Numbered from the stretch's first letter, positions 1 through 9,873 are shown. The stretch: 64,000 nt of DNA from CAG-273 sp963929915 (GCA_963929915.1 CAWVJY010000002.1:1-64000); one strand, 5' to 3'. Translations and numbers: made by a program. The notes: generated by a model from the sequence alone, not told the origin.

Positions 1-438
1 TAGTAATACATTTTAGAAGTAAATTTTTTTAAAAAAGTTTCTCCTTCTCTGCTTTTACGCTTAGCATAGACGTCATCATATCCTTCTTCCCAGTATTTTA
101 ACATTTCCGGAATAAGTTCTGGTGGATCTTGTAAATCTGCATCTATAATAACTACAGCATCTCCTTTGCAATAATCTAGTCCTGCAATCATACCAATTTC
201 TTTCCCCAAAATTTCTAGATAAATTTAAATAGCAAATTCTTTTATCTTTTTTTCTTAATTCTTGCATAATTTCTAAACTTTTATCTTTACTTCCATCATT
301 AACAAATAATATCTCAAAATCATATTTTTGATTATTATCCATTAAAGTTTTTAATCTTTCATATAGTAAAGGTAATACTTCTTCTTCATTATATGCTGGC
401 ACTAATATGGTAACTAATTTTCTCTTTTCTTCCTCCAT
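1..438 (-). CDS. Family 2 glycosyltransferase (DPM1/GtrB-like), partial and frameshifted
   Basis: The N-terminal half of a GT-A glycosyltransferase that probably moves a sugar from a nucleotide donor to a polyprenyl-phosphate carrier. The start at 438 is chosen because an ACCTCC complement (GGAGGT) lies at 443-448; an upstream in-frame start has no such site. Visible motifs are VPAYNEE near residue 12 and FVNDGSKD near residue 47. Translation then leaves the family pattern at a run of four C on the plus strand (204-207). Removing one base restores a reading that contains DADLQDPPE, the usual metal-binding region, and stays open to the window edge. The membrane domain, if present, lies outside the window. 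The family call is firm and the acceptor is inferred. Confidence 0.8.
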
Positions 439-502
439 AAATACCTCCAATTTTTTTCTTATAGCCATAGTTTACCACATTTTTTTCAATTCGTAAAGAG
501 GT

Positions 503-563
503 GAAACTAGGGACGGGGGGAAAGTTACCCTAAATAGGGTAACTTTCCCCCGTCCCTAGTTTC
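503..563. repeat. GGGGACGG-family palindrome after ytxC
   Basis: A near-perfect 61-base inverted repeat whose arms read GAAACTAGGGACGGGGGGAA and its complement around a short TAAATA loop. It overlaps the last base or two of the repaired ytxC stop codon. It shares the (G)GGGACGG core with repeats elsewhere in the window. As RNA it would fold into a very stable hairpin, so it may also act as a terminator or 3' protector. Confidence 0.85.
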
Positions 564-1411
564 AAATTTTTGCACTGTTTAGTAGACGATAAGTCCTACA
601 TATATTGCATTCTCTGCAAATAAAAATTCTTTGTTCAAAGATTAATTTTAGAGTTTGTATAAATTCATCTTCTTCTCCTATTAAATGTACTTCAATTTTT
701 TTTAGGTAATAAGGTTAATAATGTATTTAAAGCAAAATCATTAGAAGAAAAAGAAATATCTGATAAATATTTTGCATTGTAAATATTGTCTGAAATAGAT
801 ACTATGTTTTTGGCTTCATCTAGTAAAATGGATTCTCCATTAATATAAATCAGGTGTAATAATGCATATTCTGGTTCTTTATTTTCTACATAAATATGCA
901 ATAAGTTAATAAATTCTGTATATTCTTTTTCTATAATAAATTGATTTACCCCACGGTCTACTAACTCATCTAAACAAGATATATATTTTTTTAGTCGGAA
1001 TGTTACAAATCCATCTAAAATCATAGAACGCTTTTGTTCTATATATTTTGTGATTTCATTTTTAATAACATTTTCCTCTACCTCGTTTATATATTCTTCT
1101 GTGTCAACTAATGCACAGCAATTTTCTAAAATTTTATTTTTTTCATAATTGTCAAAATAAAAATAATTATAATTAATAAGTTGTTGCATAATTTTTTCTT
1201 CATAAAATTGAATAATTACTTCCTCTATTAATTCACTTAAAAATTCATTAAATTCTTCTAATTGTTTTCCTATATAGTGAATAATCACATTTGTATATAT
1301 TTTGAATTGCTTACTAGTATAAATAATATTTTCAAAGTCGATTTCTTCAATTCTATTTAGTAGATAATCTAATATTTCTTTATTATTTGTTTTTATGCAA
1401 AATGATTTCAT
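562..1411 (-). CDS. ytxC: Sporulation protein YtxC, frameshifted near the 3' end
   Basis: A YtxC-family protein, a sporulation-associated family with no defined biochemical role. The diagnostic stretch is FVTFRLKKYISCLDELVDRG followed by FIIEKEYTEFINLLHIYVE and a C-terminal ALNTLLTLLPKK. The direct reading frame stops early at 692. The cause is a T8 run (plus strand, 696-703). Dropping one base continues the frame through a tail ending in ICRECNICRTYRLLNSAKI and stops at 562, giving about 282 residues, the normal family length. The two CxxC-like cysteines in that tail also fit the family. The homopolymer indel is probably a sequencing error. The gene stands alone, with a palindromic repeat directly after its stop. 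Confidence 0.85.
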
Positions 1412-1568
1412 CGATTTTAAATTCTCCTTTCGCCTCTCAAATATTATCTACTAAAATTGCTCTAGATATTCATATTTTATTCTAGATTGTCAAAAATGGT
1501 AACATGTTCCTACGAATTTGTTATTGTACTCTTATTATGAGTGTTTGAAGATTGCTAATTTATAGAAG

Positions 1569-1910
1569 TTAATTGATATCATTTAATCCTCCTTTTATAT
1601 GGAAAACATTACTATATCCCATTTGTTCTAGTTGTGTTTTGGCTTGTTTACTGCGTACGCCTGAACTACAATAAAGCACAATTGTTTTTTGCTTGTTAGG
1701 TGCTTTTTGTTCTATCTCTTCTTCTAAGTCATATAAAGGAATTAAAATAGCATCAGCTAAATGACCTTCTTCATATTCTTGTTTACTTCTTACATCTATT
1801 AAAATACCATTTTGCTTTTTTAAAATTTTTTGTGCAGTTTCGTAGTTAATCTCCTTTTCGCCAATGCTACGATTAAAAATTTTTTGTATCATTTTAAACA
1901 TTTTTTCCAC
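1569..1910 (-). CDS. Single-domain rhodanese
   Basis: A 113-residue single rhodanese-fold protein, expected to carry a persulfide on its active-site cysteine and pass sulfur to an acceptor in the cytoplasm. The active-site loop is CSSGVRS near residue 82, preceded by the family features LIDVRSKQEYEEGHL and AILIPL. The first codon used here is GTG; an ATG three codons later is equally possible, since neither has a strong ribosome-binding site. It lies alone between secF and ytxC, and nothing nearby identifies the sulfur acceptor. Confidence 0.9.
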   Translation of the reverse strand: MEKMFKMIQKIFNRSIGEKEINYETAQKILKKQNGILIDVRSKQEYEEGHLADAILIPLYDLEEEIEQKAPNKQKTIVLYCSSGVRSKQAKTQLEQMGYSNVFHIKGGLNDIN

Positions 1911-2066
1911 TTTCTTTCTTTTAATTTAATTTTTTATTTCTATTTTTTAATTTTTAGTTGCTTACTTTCTTTTCTCTCATTTTTTACTTTCTGCTAATTT
2001 TGTTTTTCTTTTTTACAGATTGATTTTCCTTCAACTTTATTATCTTTTAGTATTTGCTTTTTATGC

Positions 2067-2104
2067 AAAAAAACAATATCCATACTATATTGTATGAATA
2101 TTGT
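2067..2104 (-). terminator. Intrinsic terminator after secF
   Basis: On the minus strand an ACAATATTCATAC arm pairs with GTATGGATATTGT across a six-base loop and is followed by seven T. It ends the secD-secF transcript about 80 bases past the secF stop. Confidence 0.85.
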
Positions 2105-2183
2105 CTCTATTTGGTTTTTATTATTTTCTTTTTCATAGTAGATTTTTTATGTTCTTACTTTCCATTTTTCTATTCTTTAGCCT

Positions 2184-2873
2184 CTAGTTTTCGTTTTTAC
2201 TTTCTACTTTTTTATTGTTTTTAGTAGTTTCTTTAAATTTTGCATATTGTTTTTCTTTTATTGCAGTTACTATAGTAAGTACAACTACATAAATTAATAA
2301 TCCTATAGGCATTACTAGACGATTTACTGGAATTTGCGCAATTGCTAAAACGGATAAGAATACAGCTTCTGAAGCAAAAATAGTAACAGCATAAAAGGCA
2401 ATTGTTCTAAAGATTCCTATTTTTCTATATCTAACAATAATATATACTAAAATAATAAGTGCACTAATTGCAAGAGGCCATATATATGGAGTTAAAATGC
2501 TAGATAACCTAATCTTTGGTTGATGTGTTACTGTAATATCCTCATCTACTGTGTTTTCTAACTCATATTTTTCATTAATTTTGCTGTTTAATTGTTCTAC
2601 TTTTTCATCCAAATTTTCCTCATTATTGTCTGGAATGGTAATAGAAACCATATCTCCATATAATTCTACTTTTTGAATTAAAACTCTATCATATCCAAAT
2701 ACTTCTTGTGCAATTTGCTTAATATCATTGTTTTCAAAATCTTTTCCTAAATAAATATCTATTCTTACATTTTTACTATAAATAATATCTGCCCTTAGTC
2801 CCTGTGTTGCAACAATTACAATACCAGCTATAATAATTACAATTAATATTCCATAAATTATTTTCTTTTTCAT
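2184..2873 (-). CDS. secF: SecF-like preprotein translocase subunit, short form
   Basis: Partner of SecD in the Sec accessory complex, which uses the proton gradient to help pull exported proteins across the membrane. The 229 residues show one N-terminal membrane segment (about 6-24), an extracellular region of about 100 residues, then three hydrophobic segments (about 128-147, 157-180 and 186-205). Canonical SecF has about 300 residues and six segments, so this version is reduced. The call rests on its position 66 bases after secD and on the N-terminal layout; motif-level similarity is weak. A pseudoknot-capable leader occupies the gap between the two genes. Confidence 0.7.
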   Translation of the reverse strand: MKKKIIYGILIVIIIAGIVIVATQGLRADIIYSKNVRIDIYLGKDFENNDIKQIAQEVFGYDRVLIQKVELYGDMVSITIPDNNEENLDEKVEQLNSKINEKYELENTVDEDITVTHQPKIRLSSILTPYIWPLAISALIILVYIIVRYRKIGIFRTIAFYAVTIFASEAVFLSVLAIAQIPVNRLVMPIGLLIYVVVLTIVTAIKEKQYAKFKETTKNNKKVESKNEN

Positions 2874-2892
2874 TTTTTCTTTTTCAATTCCT

Positions 2893-2937
2893 TGTATGCT
2901 ATATTTAGGTTTTTAGAAAGGTTTTACCTATAAACCT
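2893..2937 (-). promoter_or_regulatory. Candidate H-type pseudoknot leader before secF
   Basis: On the minus strand AAAGG pairs with CCTTT. The loop between them carries TAGGT, which can pair with ACCTA in the A-rich tail. This is the layout of a class I preQ1-type pseudoknot, but the ligand-contact cytosine cannot be confirmed. The motif starts just after the secD stop. Related copies sit before obg and before the ABC ATPase at 25196. Confidence 0.45.
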
Positions 2938-2939
2938 TT

Positions 2940-4292
2940 TTATTTACTTTTTATACAGGATACTATTAAAGTTCTTGTAATAATAAGGTTATATAAAACA
3001 CTAATTAAGATACTCCAAAACATTACCATACCAAAGCTGTAAATTGGAAGCCATCCTGCAAAACATAATACAATACAAGTAATAGATACAGGAACTAAAA
3101 TAAATAATGTTTTTAATAAAGCTTCTTTAAAATTATTGCTTGCATCTTGTATTGTTTTTGGGTTGTGTTTTAACAAGTGTAATAAATAGAAACAGAAAAT
3201 ATAGTTTAAAACAATTCCTATTAAAATACCTATTATGCCTTCTAATGTAATCATAACATTAGTTAAACGAAGAACTAGTAGTAAAACAGCTATAAATCCT
3301 ATAAAAGAAATAGCAGTTAAAAGTCCATTTTTTCTGTAACGAATGATAAAGAAAATCATTCCAATTCCAATTAAAGCTAATACCACAATAGCAGGAATAA
3401 AGAACATGTCTGGTGTAATATCAGATAATACATAACGATTTTCTTCAATGGTATAAGTTAATGGATTTGCACCTGTATTTAATAATACTGCTAAATTAGA
3501 AGCTTCTTGTAAGTAACTGTTTAAATCATCTGTAGACGTACTAGCTTGTCCCATAGATAACTGTAACATTCCATTTGAAATTTCACTTTCAAAATAAGTA
3601 TTTAATAAGGTAGTATCATCTACTTTTAAACTAATTGTTTTGGTTGTTTCATTTCCGTCTTCATCTGTTGTTTTTACATATGTATTAGTAATGTCTTTTA
3701 GTATTTGAGTTCCTTCTTTATTGAACTGTATGGTAAGGTAAATAGTCGTTCCACTAGTAGTACTTCCATAGCCTACTTGTGCCTTTTCTAAATTGCTATT
3801 ATCTAATAAAACATTACCTTCTTCATCTTCTACTGTAAATACACCTTTAATTGCAGTATATTGAGCAATAATATCTGTATTACTATTTTCTGGTAATTGT
3901 ATAATAGCTTTTCCTGTTGTATCATCAAAACGTATGGTATAATTTGCTACATTCATTTCTTGTAATCTTTTTTCAAAAAGTTCTTTTGCCTTTTGGAAGT
4001 TTTCTTGTGTTAAACTTTCTTCTGGGTTAACAGGTTCTTCCACAGTTGTAGTATTTTCTCCTTCTTCTGAAACGACATTTCCTTCTTTGTCATAAATAAC
4101 GGTATTAGTTGAATCACTTACAGCTAAACCAACCACTCTACTGCCTGTTAAATCCATTCCCCATTGGTAGTCTGGTACAATATTTTCTACAAATTTTGTG
4201 TTTTGTACAAAAATTCCTCCAAAAGAAATAAGAGAAATGAGAATAATAAATAGAATGACTAATACTACTTTTAAAACTTTTTTTGTTTTCAC
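2940..4292 (-). CDS. secD: Protein translocase subunit SecD
   Basis: A SecD-family protein of 450 residues. It has an N-terminal membrane segment (about 8-29), then DYQWGMDLTGSRVVGL, the divergent counterpart of the SecD D1 motif (normally LGLDLxGG). The large periplasm-type domain is followed by five hydrophobic segments from about residue 295. The extracellular region has an acidic, glycine-poor insertion near residues 65-95. It is the first gene of a secD-secF pair; the usual yajC gene is not next to it. Start chosen at the ATG preceded by an AAGGAGG-like site. Confidence 0.88.
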   Translation of the reverse strand: MKTKKVLKVVLVILFIILISLISFGGIFVQNTKFVENIVPDYQWGMDLTGSRVVGLAVSDSTNTVIYDKEGNVVSEEGENTTTVEEPVNPEESLTQENFQKAKELFEKRLQEMNVANYTIRFDDTTGKAIIQLPENSNTDIIAQYTAIKGVFTVEDEEGNVLLDNSNLEKAQVGYGSTTSGTTIYLTIQFNKEGTQILKDITNTYVKTTDEDGNETTKTISLKVDDTTLLNTYFESEISNGMLQLSMGQASTSTDDLNSYLQEASNLAVLLNTGANPLTYTIEENRYVLSDITPDMFFIPAIVVLALIGIGMIFFIIRYRKNGLLTAISFIGFIAVLLLVLRLTNVMITLEGIIGILIGIVLNYIFCFYLLHLLKHNPKTIQDASNNFKEALLKTLFILVPVSITCIVLCFAGWLPIYSFGMVMFWSILISVLYNLIITRTLIVSCIKSK

Positions 4293-4424
4293 TTTAATTT
4301 TTCCTCCTTATATTTCTATCATTAAAAAAATGATGTATCTTTACTTTTCTATTTTTAATTACATTTTATATCTTATATTTTTTTATTATATTTACATTTT
4401 TTCTTTTTATTAATAATTTATATT

Positions 4425-5084
4425 TTACAATAATTTGGTATCATTAATAATTAGTTCAAACCATATACCTAAATATTTGGCTGCATATTTGCTCATCATG
4501 GTTCTATCCATAAAAATTTCAAAATAATCTAATACTGGCGATATTTTGGTATCAATGGTAATATCTAAAATTACTTTTCTATTTTCTTTATCGATAATAA
4601 AGTCTGCATTGGTTACCGCATAGTTTACTTTATCGTGTTTATCAAAAGTAGATATGTTTTGATTTACTACTCTATCACGATGTACATCTGATTTATCTGC
4701 TAAAATCAATGCTGCTGAAATATCACTTACTGCTGTTCCTGTTTGTTCATCATGGTTTCCAATTGCCATCATAATTTCAGTACGTTTTTGTGCATCCATT
4801 CCCATATCTTTTAAAATTTCATAAGCTAAAATAGCTCCTGTATGGGCATGATCTACTCTATTTACACAATTACCAATATCATGCAAATAGCCAGCAATTC
4901 TAGCAAGTTCTATTCTTTCTTCTGGGTATTCTAAAGTTCTTAATACCTCTGCCGCCCTTTGTGAAACAATACTAATATGTCTTACAGAATGTTCTGTATA
5001 CCCCAAAGCATTTAATTGTTTTTGAGAACTTAGCACAAGTTGTTTTACTTCTTCATTTTGTTTAACATCTTCTAAAGTAATCAA
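4425..5084 (-). CDS. HD-domain metal-dependent phosphohydrolase
   Basis: A 219-residue soluble HD-superfamily protein. The metal-binding residues are visible in order: H37 in HSVRHISIV, the doublet HD in GYLHDIGN, then H79 in VDHAHTG, H110 in GNHDEQ and a later D in LADKSD. This is a well-preserved HD core of the type that hydrolyses phosphate esters of nucleotides, but the substrate cannot be read from the sequence. It stands between secD and a small membrane protein in the same orientation. Its ribosome-binding site is AGGAGG just upstream. Confidence 0.88.
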   Translation of the reverse strand: MITLEDVKQNEEVKQLVLSSQKQLNALGYTEHSVRHISIVSQRAAEVLRTLEYPEERIELARIAGYLHDIGNCVNRVDHAHTGAILAYEILKDMGMDAQKRTEIMMAIGNHDEQTGTAVSDISAALILADKSDVHRDRVVNQNISTFDKHDKVNYAVTNADFIIDKENRKVILDITIDTKISPVLDYFEIFMDRTMMSKYAAKYLGIWFELIINDTKLL

Positions 5085-5141
5085 TTTTTTCCTCCTATTG
5101 TTTTTGTAAAATTTGTCTTTTTAGATTTTATCTTAAAATAC

Positions 5142-5195
5142 AAAAAATAGCAACTATTTTCTAGAATTTCTTTCTAAAAAGTTGTTGCCATTTTT
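5142..5195 (-). terminator. Intrinsic terminator after the TIGR04086-type gene
   Basis: On the minus strand a long imperfect stem begins TGGCAACAACTTTTTAGAA, pairs with TTCTAGAAAATAGTTGCTA and ends in TTTTTT. Confidence 0.75.
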
Positions 5196-5317
5196 CGACT
5201 TTTGTTATTTTTTATTTCTTATTTTTTATTATTATTTATTTTTACACTTTTTTCTTCTATGATTTGGTTACTTATATTATTTATCATTTTTTATTTTCCT
5301 ATTTTTTGATTTATTTT

Positions 5318-5734
5318 CTATTTAAATTTACCCCAATAATTCCGTCCAACCATTCCTACTAATGCTCCTGCTCCTAACATTAGAAAAGAATTTAGAGTAA
5401 GTGAAAACCCAACTAAGCATAAACTAGAAGTTAAATATAATATCATAATATAAATAAGCCCAACAATACCCCCATTGAGAAGACCGTTTTTTCTTATTTT
5501 CCTTGTACTAATGGTACTTCCTATTAAAACACTAACTGCAGAAATAGTATAAATAACTGGTACCATCGTTGTTTCTGAAAGGTCTGTATAAGTTAAGCAA
5601 ATAGCATAAATAAATAATAATAGTGCTGAAAGGATAATTGCAAAAACACTGCCTTTTAAAATGCGAATACTATTTTTTTTGAATTCACTTTCTTGTAATG
5701 TAATATTTGGCTTTACCACACTTTCTTTTTCCAT
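5318..5734 (-). CDS. Small four-segment membrane protein, TIGR04086-like
   Basis: About 138 residues with four hydrophobic segments (roughly 28-50, 58-77, 87-108 and 113-133). The glycine-rich turns NGLLNGGIVGLIYIMILY and GAGALVGMVGRN match the TIGR04086/YrzE-type family, which in Clostridia is often found near yajC, secD and tgt, as here. No function is established for the family. ATG at 5734 is preferred over an upstream TTG because of an AAGGGATGG site seven bases before it. Confidence 0.7.
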   Translation of the reverse strand: MEKESVVKPNITLQESEFKKNSIRILKGSVFAIILSALLLFIYAICLTYTDLSETTMVPVIYTISAVSVLIGSTISTRKIRKNGLLNGGIVGLIYIMILYLTSSLCLVGFSLTLNSFLMLGAGALVGMVGRNYWGKFK

Positions 5735-5850
5735 TTTCAAACCATCCCTTCTTTAAAACTAAGTAAAATATTTTTCTTTATACATATATAGTTGTTTGGT
5801 TTGTATTTTATTCCTAAAAAAGCAACTTAGAACTTATTTTTATATTACAA

Positions 5851-5885
5851 ATTAAAAAGGCTTTTCTTATTGAAGAAAAACCTCT
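5851..5885 (-). terminator. Intrinsic terminator after the WG-repeat gene
   Basis: On the minus strand AGGTTTTTCTT pairs with AAGAAAAGCCT, followed by a short T run (TTTTTAAT). Confidence 0.7.
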
Positions 5886-5898
5886 TTTATATTCGTTT

Positions 5899-7590
5899 TT
5901 ATTGTACACTTACTACATTTTGTGATGTTGAAGTAGTTGTATTGCTATTATTAGGTGCAGTTGTATTTTGTCCACTGCCTTGGTTATTTTTTACTGTATT
6001 TGAACTACTTTGTCCAGAATTTTGATTATTGGATTGATTTTGTTGGGTTTGGGTATTGGTATCATTTCCTACTGTATTTTGTACTGTAGTAATGCCATTC
6101 ACTGTTTGCTCATTTAAAATAGTATTTTGGCTAACAGTATTATCACCGTTTACTGTGTTATTATTTACTGTATTTCCCCCATTTTGTGTATTTGTATTAT
6201 TAGTAGGATTTTCTCCCATTGCATCTTGTGTTTCTTCTCCGGTGTTTGTATCTGTAATAACATAAGTTTCAATATAGGTAATTACATTCATAACACGGTT
6301 ATCATAAATCATATAATATGTTTCTTGTCCTGCGTTTACAATAGAATATACAGATTGTAAAGCAATTGGAACTAATTCCCTTCCATTACTATCCATAATT
6401 CCATAAAGTTCTCCTTCTCTTACTACAATACCTTCATAGTCTGGAATTAATAGAATATTATTTGCGGTTTCGTCTCCTCTATTTCCGCTTCCTGCTGTAC
6501 ATCCTAATTCATCGTATTTTACTTCTAATATTTGTTTTCCGGTTTTATCAAAAATACCCCATTTGTTATTTCTCATAACAGGAATACAATTATCATATAA
6601 TAAATATTGGTTTTTAATGTTATTAGTAGGATATGTATCTGCATTTATTCCAATTTGATCATATTCTAAATAAAGAACAATACTTCCATTTTCACTAATA
6701 ACACCTTGCTTTTTATTATTTGTTACTAAATATAAGCCATTATCTTTGTCTATTTGTTTAATATCGTCATATTCTGGATTGATTTTAGTAGTAGAGTCAT
6801 AGGACATAATTCCCATTTTATTTTCTAAGGTTGTTACAATAAATTCTCTAGTACTTTCAATAAATTTAACACTTTTATATCTTGTTCCTAAAATTTCGCT
6901 TCCATCTAATCCATAAACACCATAATTTCCTTCTGCATTTTTTACTACTATCATGTTATATAATAGTGCTTTTTGATTGCTAAAGTTAGCATCTTTATCT
7001 GCTATACCAGAATTTTGGAACTGTGCTGTATAATAGGTAACTAAATATGGTAATGTAAAAATAGTTACTTGATTGTCTTCTACACTATATGCCATAGAAA
7101 TATTAAATGCAATTCTTGCTCCTTCTATGGTAGTGCATAATTGGTTATTTATCATTCTTACTGGTTCATCTATCTCATAGTATTCATAGTCGTTATTTCC
7201 ATCTAATACAATTTTATAAATAGTATTAGAATTTAAGCTAAAAGATGCTACTTCATTTGCAGATTGCACATAACATTTGGTAGTATCTTCTGCATATTGT
7301 TTGTAATCTCCACTATAGGATTCATATCCTACATATTCTGCAAAAGCACGAATTGGAATATAAACTTCTCCATTTTCAAAAATAAGTACATCTTCTAAGT
7401 TTCTATTAGATGCTCCGTCTACTGTGATTTTTAGTTGAGTAGATTGAATATAATACATTACGCCAATTAATGCTATACTAATAACTAGTAATAACACTAA
7501 AATAATTCCAATCCATTTCATCCACTTTTTTGCTTTTAATTGATCTTCTGTTTGATTATAATTTTGTCCTCCAATAAAATCGTCGTTCAT
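5899..7590 (-). CDS. Membrane-anchored WG-repeat protein with Asn/Thr-rich tail
   Basis: A 563-residue surface protein. It has a short cytoplasmic N-terminus, one membrane segment (about 25-48), a domain resembling copper-amine-oxidase-type stalk domains (VYIPIRAFAEYVGYESYSG, about 75-95), then several WG-type repeats such as NYGVYGLDGSEIL, NKMGIMSYDSTTKI, KQGVISENGSIVLY, NKWGIFDKTGKQILE and LYGIMDSNGRELV. From about residue 455 it becomes a low-complexity Asn/Thr/Gln/Ser tail, typical of wall-spanning linkers; no sortase motif is visible. Role unknown, probably binding or scaffolding at the cell surface. It lies between tgt and the small membrane protein gene. Confidence 0.75.
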   Translation of the reverse strand: MNDDFIGGQNYNQTEDQLKAKKWMKWIGIILVLLLVISIALIGVMYYIQSTQLKITVDGASNRNLEDVLIFENGEVYIPIRAFAEYVGYESYSGDYKQYAEDTTKCYVQSANEVASFSLNSNTIYKIVLDGNNDYEYYEIDEPVRMINNQLCTTIEGARIAFNISMAYSVEDNQVTIFTLPYLVTYYTAQFQNSGIADKDANFSNQKALLYNMIVVKNAEGNYGVYGLDGSEILGTRYKSVKFIESTREFIVTTLENKMGIMSYDSTTKINPEYDDIKQIDKDNGLYLVTNNKKQGVISENGSIVLYLEYDQIGINADTYPTNNIKNQYLLYDNCIPVMRNNKWGIFDKTGKQILEVKYDELGCTAGSGNRGDETANNILLIPDYEGIVVREGELYGIMDSNGRELVPIALQSVYSIVNAGQETYYMIYDNRVMNVITYIETYVITDTNTGEETQDAMGENPTNNTNTQNGGNTVNNNTVNGDNTVSQNTILNEQTVNGITTVQNTVGNDTNTQTQQNQSNNQNSGQSSSNTVKNNQGSGQNTTAPNNSNTTTSTSQNVVSVQ

Positions 7591-7688
7591 AACACCCTCT
7601 CCTTCATTCTTTGGTTTTTTACATTTTTTAGATAATGCCTCTTTATTCTCCTTTATTAGATTTTTACACTATCTTTTCTTTCGTAATT

Positions 7689-8816
7689 TTATTTTTCGTA
7701 ACCATATTTTGCATAAAATTCTTTTTTAAAGTTTAATAAATTATCATGCTCTATTTCTATTCTAACCTTTTCCATCAATTTCGTCAAGAACCTTAGGTTA
7801 TGAATTGATAATAATCTTACTCCTAAAATTTCATTTGTTTTAACTAGGTGCCTTATATAAGCTCTAGTGTAGTTCTTGCAAGTATAGCAATCACATTCTG
7901 GGTCTAGTGGTGTAAAGTCTCTTTCATATGTTGCATTTCTTACTACCACTTTGCCATTCCATGTCATGGCAGTTCCATTTCTAGCAATACGTGTAGGTAG
8001 TACACAATCACACATATCCACACCTGCTAAAGCAGCTTCTATTAAATAGTCTGGGGAACCTACTCCCATTAAATATCTTGGTTTATTTTCTGGCATTAAT
8101 GGAGCTGTATAATAAAGCATTCTTAAATATTCTTCTTTTGGTTCTCCTACACTAATTCCACCAATAGCATAACCTGGTAAATCTAAAGCTATTAAATCTT
8201 TTGCAGATTGTTCTCTTAAATCTTCATAAAATCCACCTTGGATAATGCCAAACAATGCTTGCTTTTCTGTATTTTTATGTGCTTCTTTACAACGAATTGC
8301 CCATCTGGTAGTTCTTTCCATAGATTGCTTGGTATACTCGTAAGTTTCTGGATATTTTACACATTCATCAAATGACATTATAATATCTGCACCTAAAGCT
8401 TCTTCTATTTCCATTACTTTTTCTGGTGAAAAGAAATGTTTGGAACCATCTAAATGGGATTTAAATTCTACTCCTTCTTCTGTAATGGTTCTTAAGTCAC
8501 TTAAACTAAATACTTGGAAACCTCCACAATCTGTTAAAATTGGCCTGTCCCATCTCATAAATTTGTGAAGTCCACCTGCCTCTTTTACAAGTTCATGACC
8601 TGGTCGTAAATACAAGTGATAAGTGTTAGATAAAATAATTTGTGCTCCTATTTCTTTTAGTTCTTCTGGTGTCATAGATTTTACAGTTGCTTGTGTGCCT
8701 ACTGGCATAAATACTGGAGTTTGGATGTCACCATGTGGCGTATGTACAATACCACGTCTTGCTCCTGAGTTTTTATCTATATGTAATAATTCATATGTTA
8801 CTGCTGGTTTGGTCAT
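7689..8816 (-). CDS. tgt: Queuine/preQ1 tRNA-guanine transglycosylase
   Basis: Exchanges guanine 34 of GUN-anticodon tRNAs for a queuosine precursor. The 375 residues are full length. TDCGGFQVFSL carries the general-acid aspartate (about residue 96), MGVGSPDYL and CDCVLPTRIARNG belong to the base-binding and nucleophile regions, and the zinc site is seen as CDCYTCKNYTRAYIRHL. Its usual partner queA is 1 kb upstream on the same strand, but a toxin-antitoxin pair now separates the two. Confidence 0.97.
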   Translation of the reverse strand: MTKPAVTYELLHIDKNSGARRGIVHTPHGDIQTPVFMPVGTQATVKSMTPEELKEIGAQIILSNTYHLYLRPGHELVKEAGGLHKFMRWDRPILTDCGGFQVFSLSDLRTITEEGVEFKSHLDGSKHFFSPEKVMEIEEALGADIIMSFDECVKYPETYEYTKQSMERTTRWAIRCKEAHKNTEKQALFGIIQGGFYEDLREQSAKDLIALDLPGYAIGGISVGEPKEEYLRMLYYTAPLMPENKPRYLMGVGSPDYLIEAALAGVDMCDCVLPTRIARNGTAMTWNGKVVVRNATYERDFTPLDPECDCYTCKNYTRAYIRHLVKTNEILGVRLLSIHNLRFLTKLMEKVRIEIEHDNLLNFKKEFYAKYGYEK

Positions 8817-8959
8817 TTTTGTTTCTTCCTTTTCTTATTTTTTACTATTCAACCTCTGATTAAATTTTCTTGTTTTCTGTGCATATTTACAAAACGAAAT
8901 GCACATGTGGCAAAGTCGCTTTTCTTATATTATTTCATAATCTTAGTATTTTTTCAATA

Positions 8960-9376
8960 TTATATTCTTTTCAAATTTAAAATTTTGCGTGCAAAATCTA
9001 ATAGGTCATTTAAGTGATTTTCAATTACATCCTGCAATATTGTTTCGTCTATTTTTTTATAGTCATGTACTGCAATATTTCTAAATCCAATCATCTTTTT
9101 CATATTTTCAGACATTGCTTTTGGAATTAGTCCATTTTTTTCTAATAATTCAAATGCTTCTCTCTTTTCCTGTGGAATTCCTAATTTTCTAGCAGAAACA
9201 ATATACATAGCAATATCTGTTACTAATTCACAGCTTCTTTGTAAATTTAACACAATACTGTCTAATCTTCTATAGTCTTCTAGGTTTTTAGGATTATCTT
9301 CATACTCTTCTTTAATTCTATGAATACATCTTTCTATGCTTTCAAATTTATTTAAAATAACAGCTTCATTTTCCAT
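8960..9376 (-). CDS. hepT: HepT-type HEPN toxin
   Basis: A DUF86/HepT-family HEPN ribonuclease, the toxin of a type VII toxin-antitoxin pair. The catalytic RX4HXY motif is intact as RNIAVHDY near residue 104. ATG at 9376 is chosen because a GGAGG site lies eight bases before it; this start overlaps the end of mntA by 11 bases, the usual arrangement for translational coupling. Known family biology is that MntA adds AMP to the tyrosine of this motif to neutralise the toxin, and that tyrosine is present. Confidence 0.9.
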   Translation of the reverse strand: MENEAVILNKFESIERCIHRIKEEYEDNPKNLEDYRRLDSIVLNLQRSCELVTDIAMYIVSARKLGIPQEKREAFELLEKNGLIPKAMSENMKKMIGFRNIAVHDYKKIDETILQDVIENHLNDLLDFARKILNLKRI

Positions 9377-9761
9377 ATATTGTTCCTCCATTTTTGATAT
9401 TTTCTATAATGTCTTTTCTACTTTCGTTAAGTTCTAAATATTCACGAAACATATCTAATTTATATAAGTCAAATTGATAGCTATCTTCACAATAAAGTAT
9501 TTGTCCATTCATTAATATTTCATAACGAAAACTATCAGAAATTGCATTTAAATCAATTAAGTCTATATCTTTTTTCAATAATTGTTCCAATTCTTGAGTC
9601 ATTTCAAACATTTCTTTTTTAGAAATTTTCTTTTTAGTTTTTATAGCAATATCTACATCACTGTCTGGCCTTTGGTCGCCTCTTGCGTAGCTTCCAAATA
9701 AAATCACTACCTCACAATTAAATTTCTTTTTTAATAATTTAATTTCTTCTTCCAAATTCAT
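9366..9761 (-). CDS. mntA: MntA-type nucleotidyltransferase antitoxin
   Basis: A minimal nucleotidyltransferase of 131 residues expected to inactivate the adjacent HepT by AMP transfer. The active site is GSYARGDQRPDSDVDIA (GS, then DxD) near residue 23, with a third acidic residue in DIDLIDL. It is encoded first and overlaps hepT. The pair sits between queA and tgt, two genes normally adjacent in Clostridia, so it was probably inserted there. Confidence 0.92.
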   Translation of the reverse strand: MNLEEEIKLLKKKFNCEVVILFGSYARGDQRPDSDVDIAIKTKKKISKKEMFEMTQELEQLLKKDIDLIDLNAISDSFRYEILMNGQILYCEDSYQFDLYKLDMFREYLELNESRKDIIENIKNGGTIYGK

Positions 9762-9873
9762 TTTTCTTCCTTCTTTAAATTAGATTGTTTCTAAATGGGA
9801 CTAAAGGGATCTGTCCCCAATAGTCCACTTTTAATTCTATTATGCCATATCTTTATTGTTTTTTCAATAGAAT

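Noticed and set aside
9795..9828. GGGACT...GTCCCC stretch before mntA
   Set aside because: Resembles the GGGGACGG family but too degenerate to assign.
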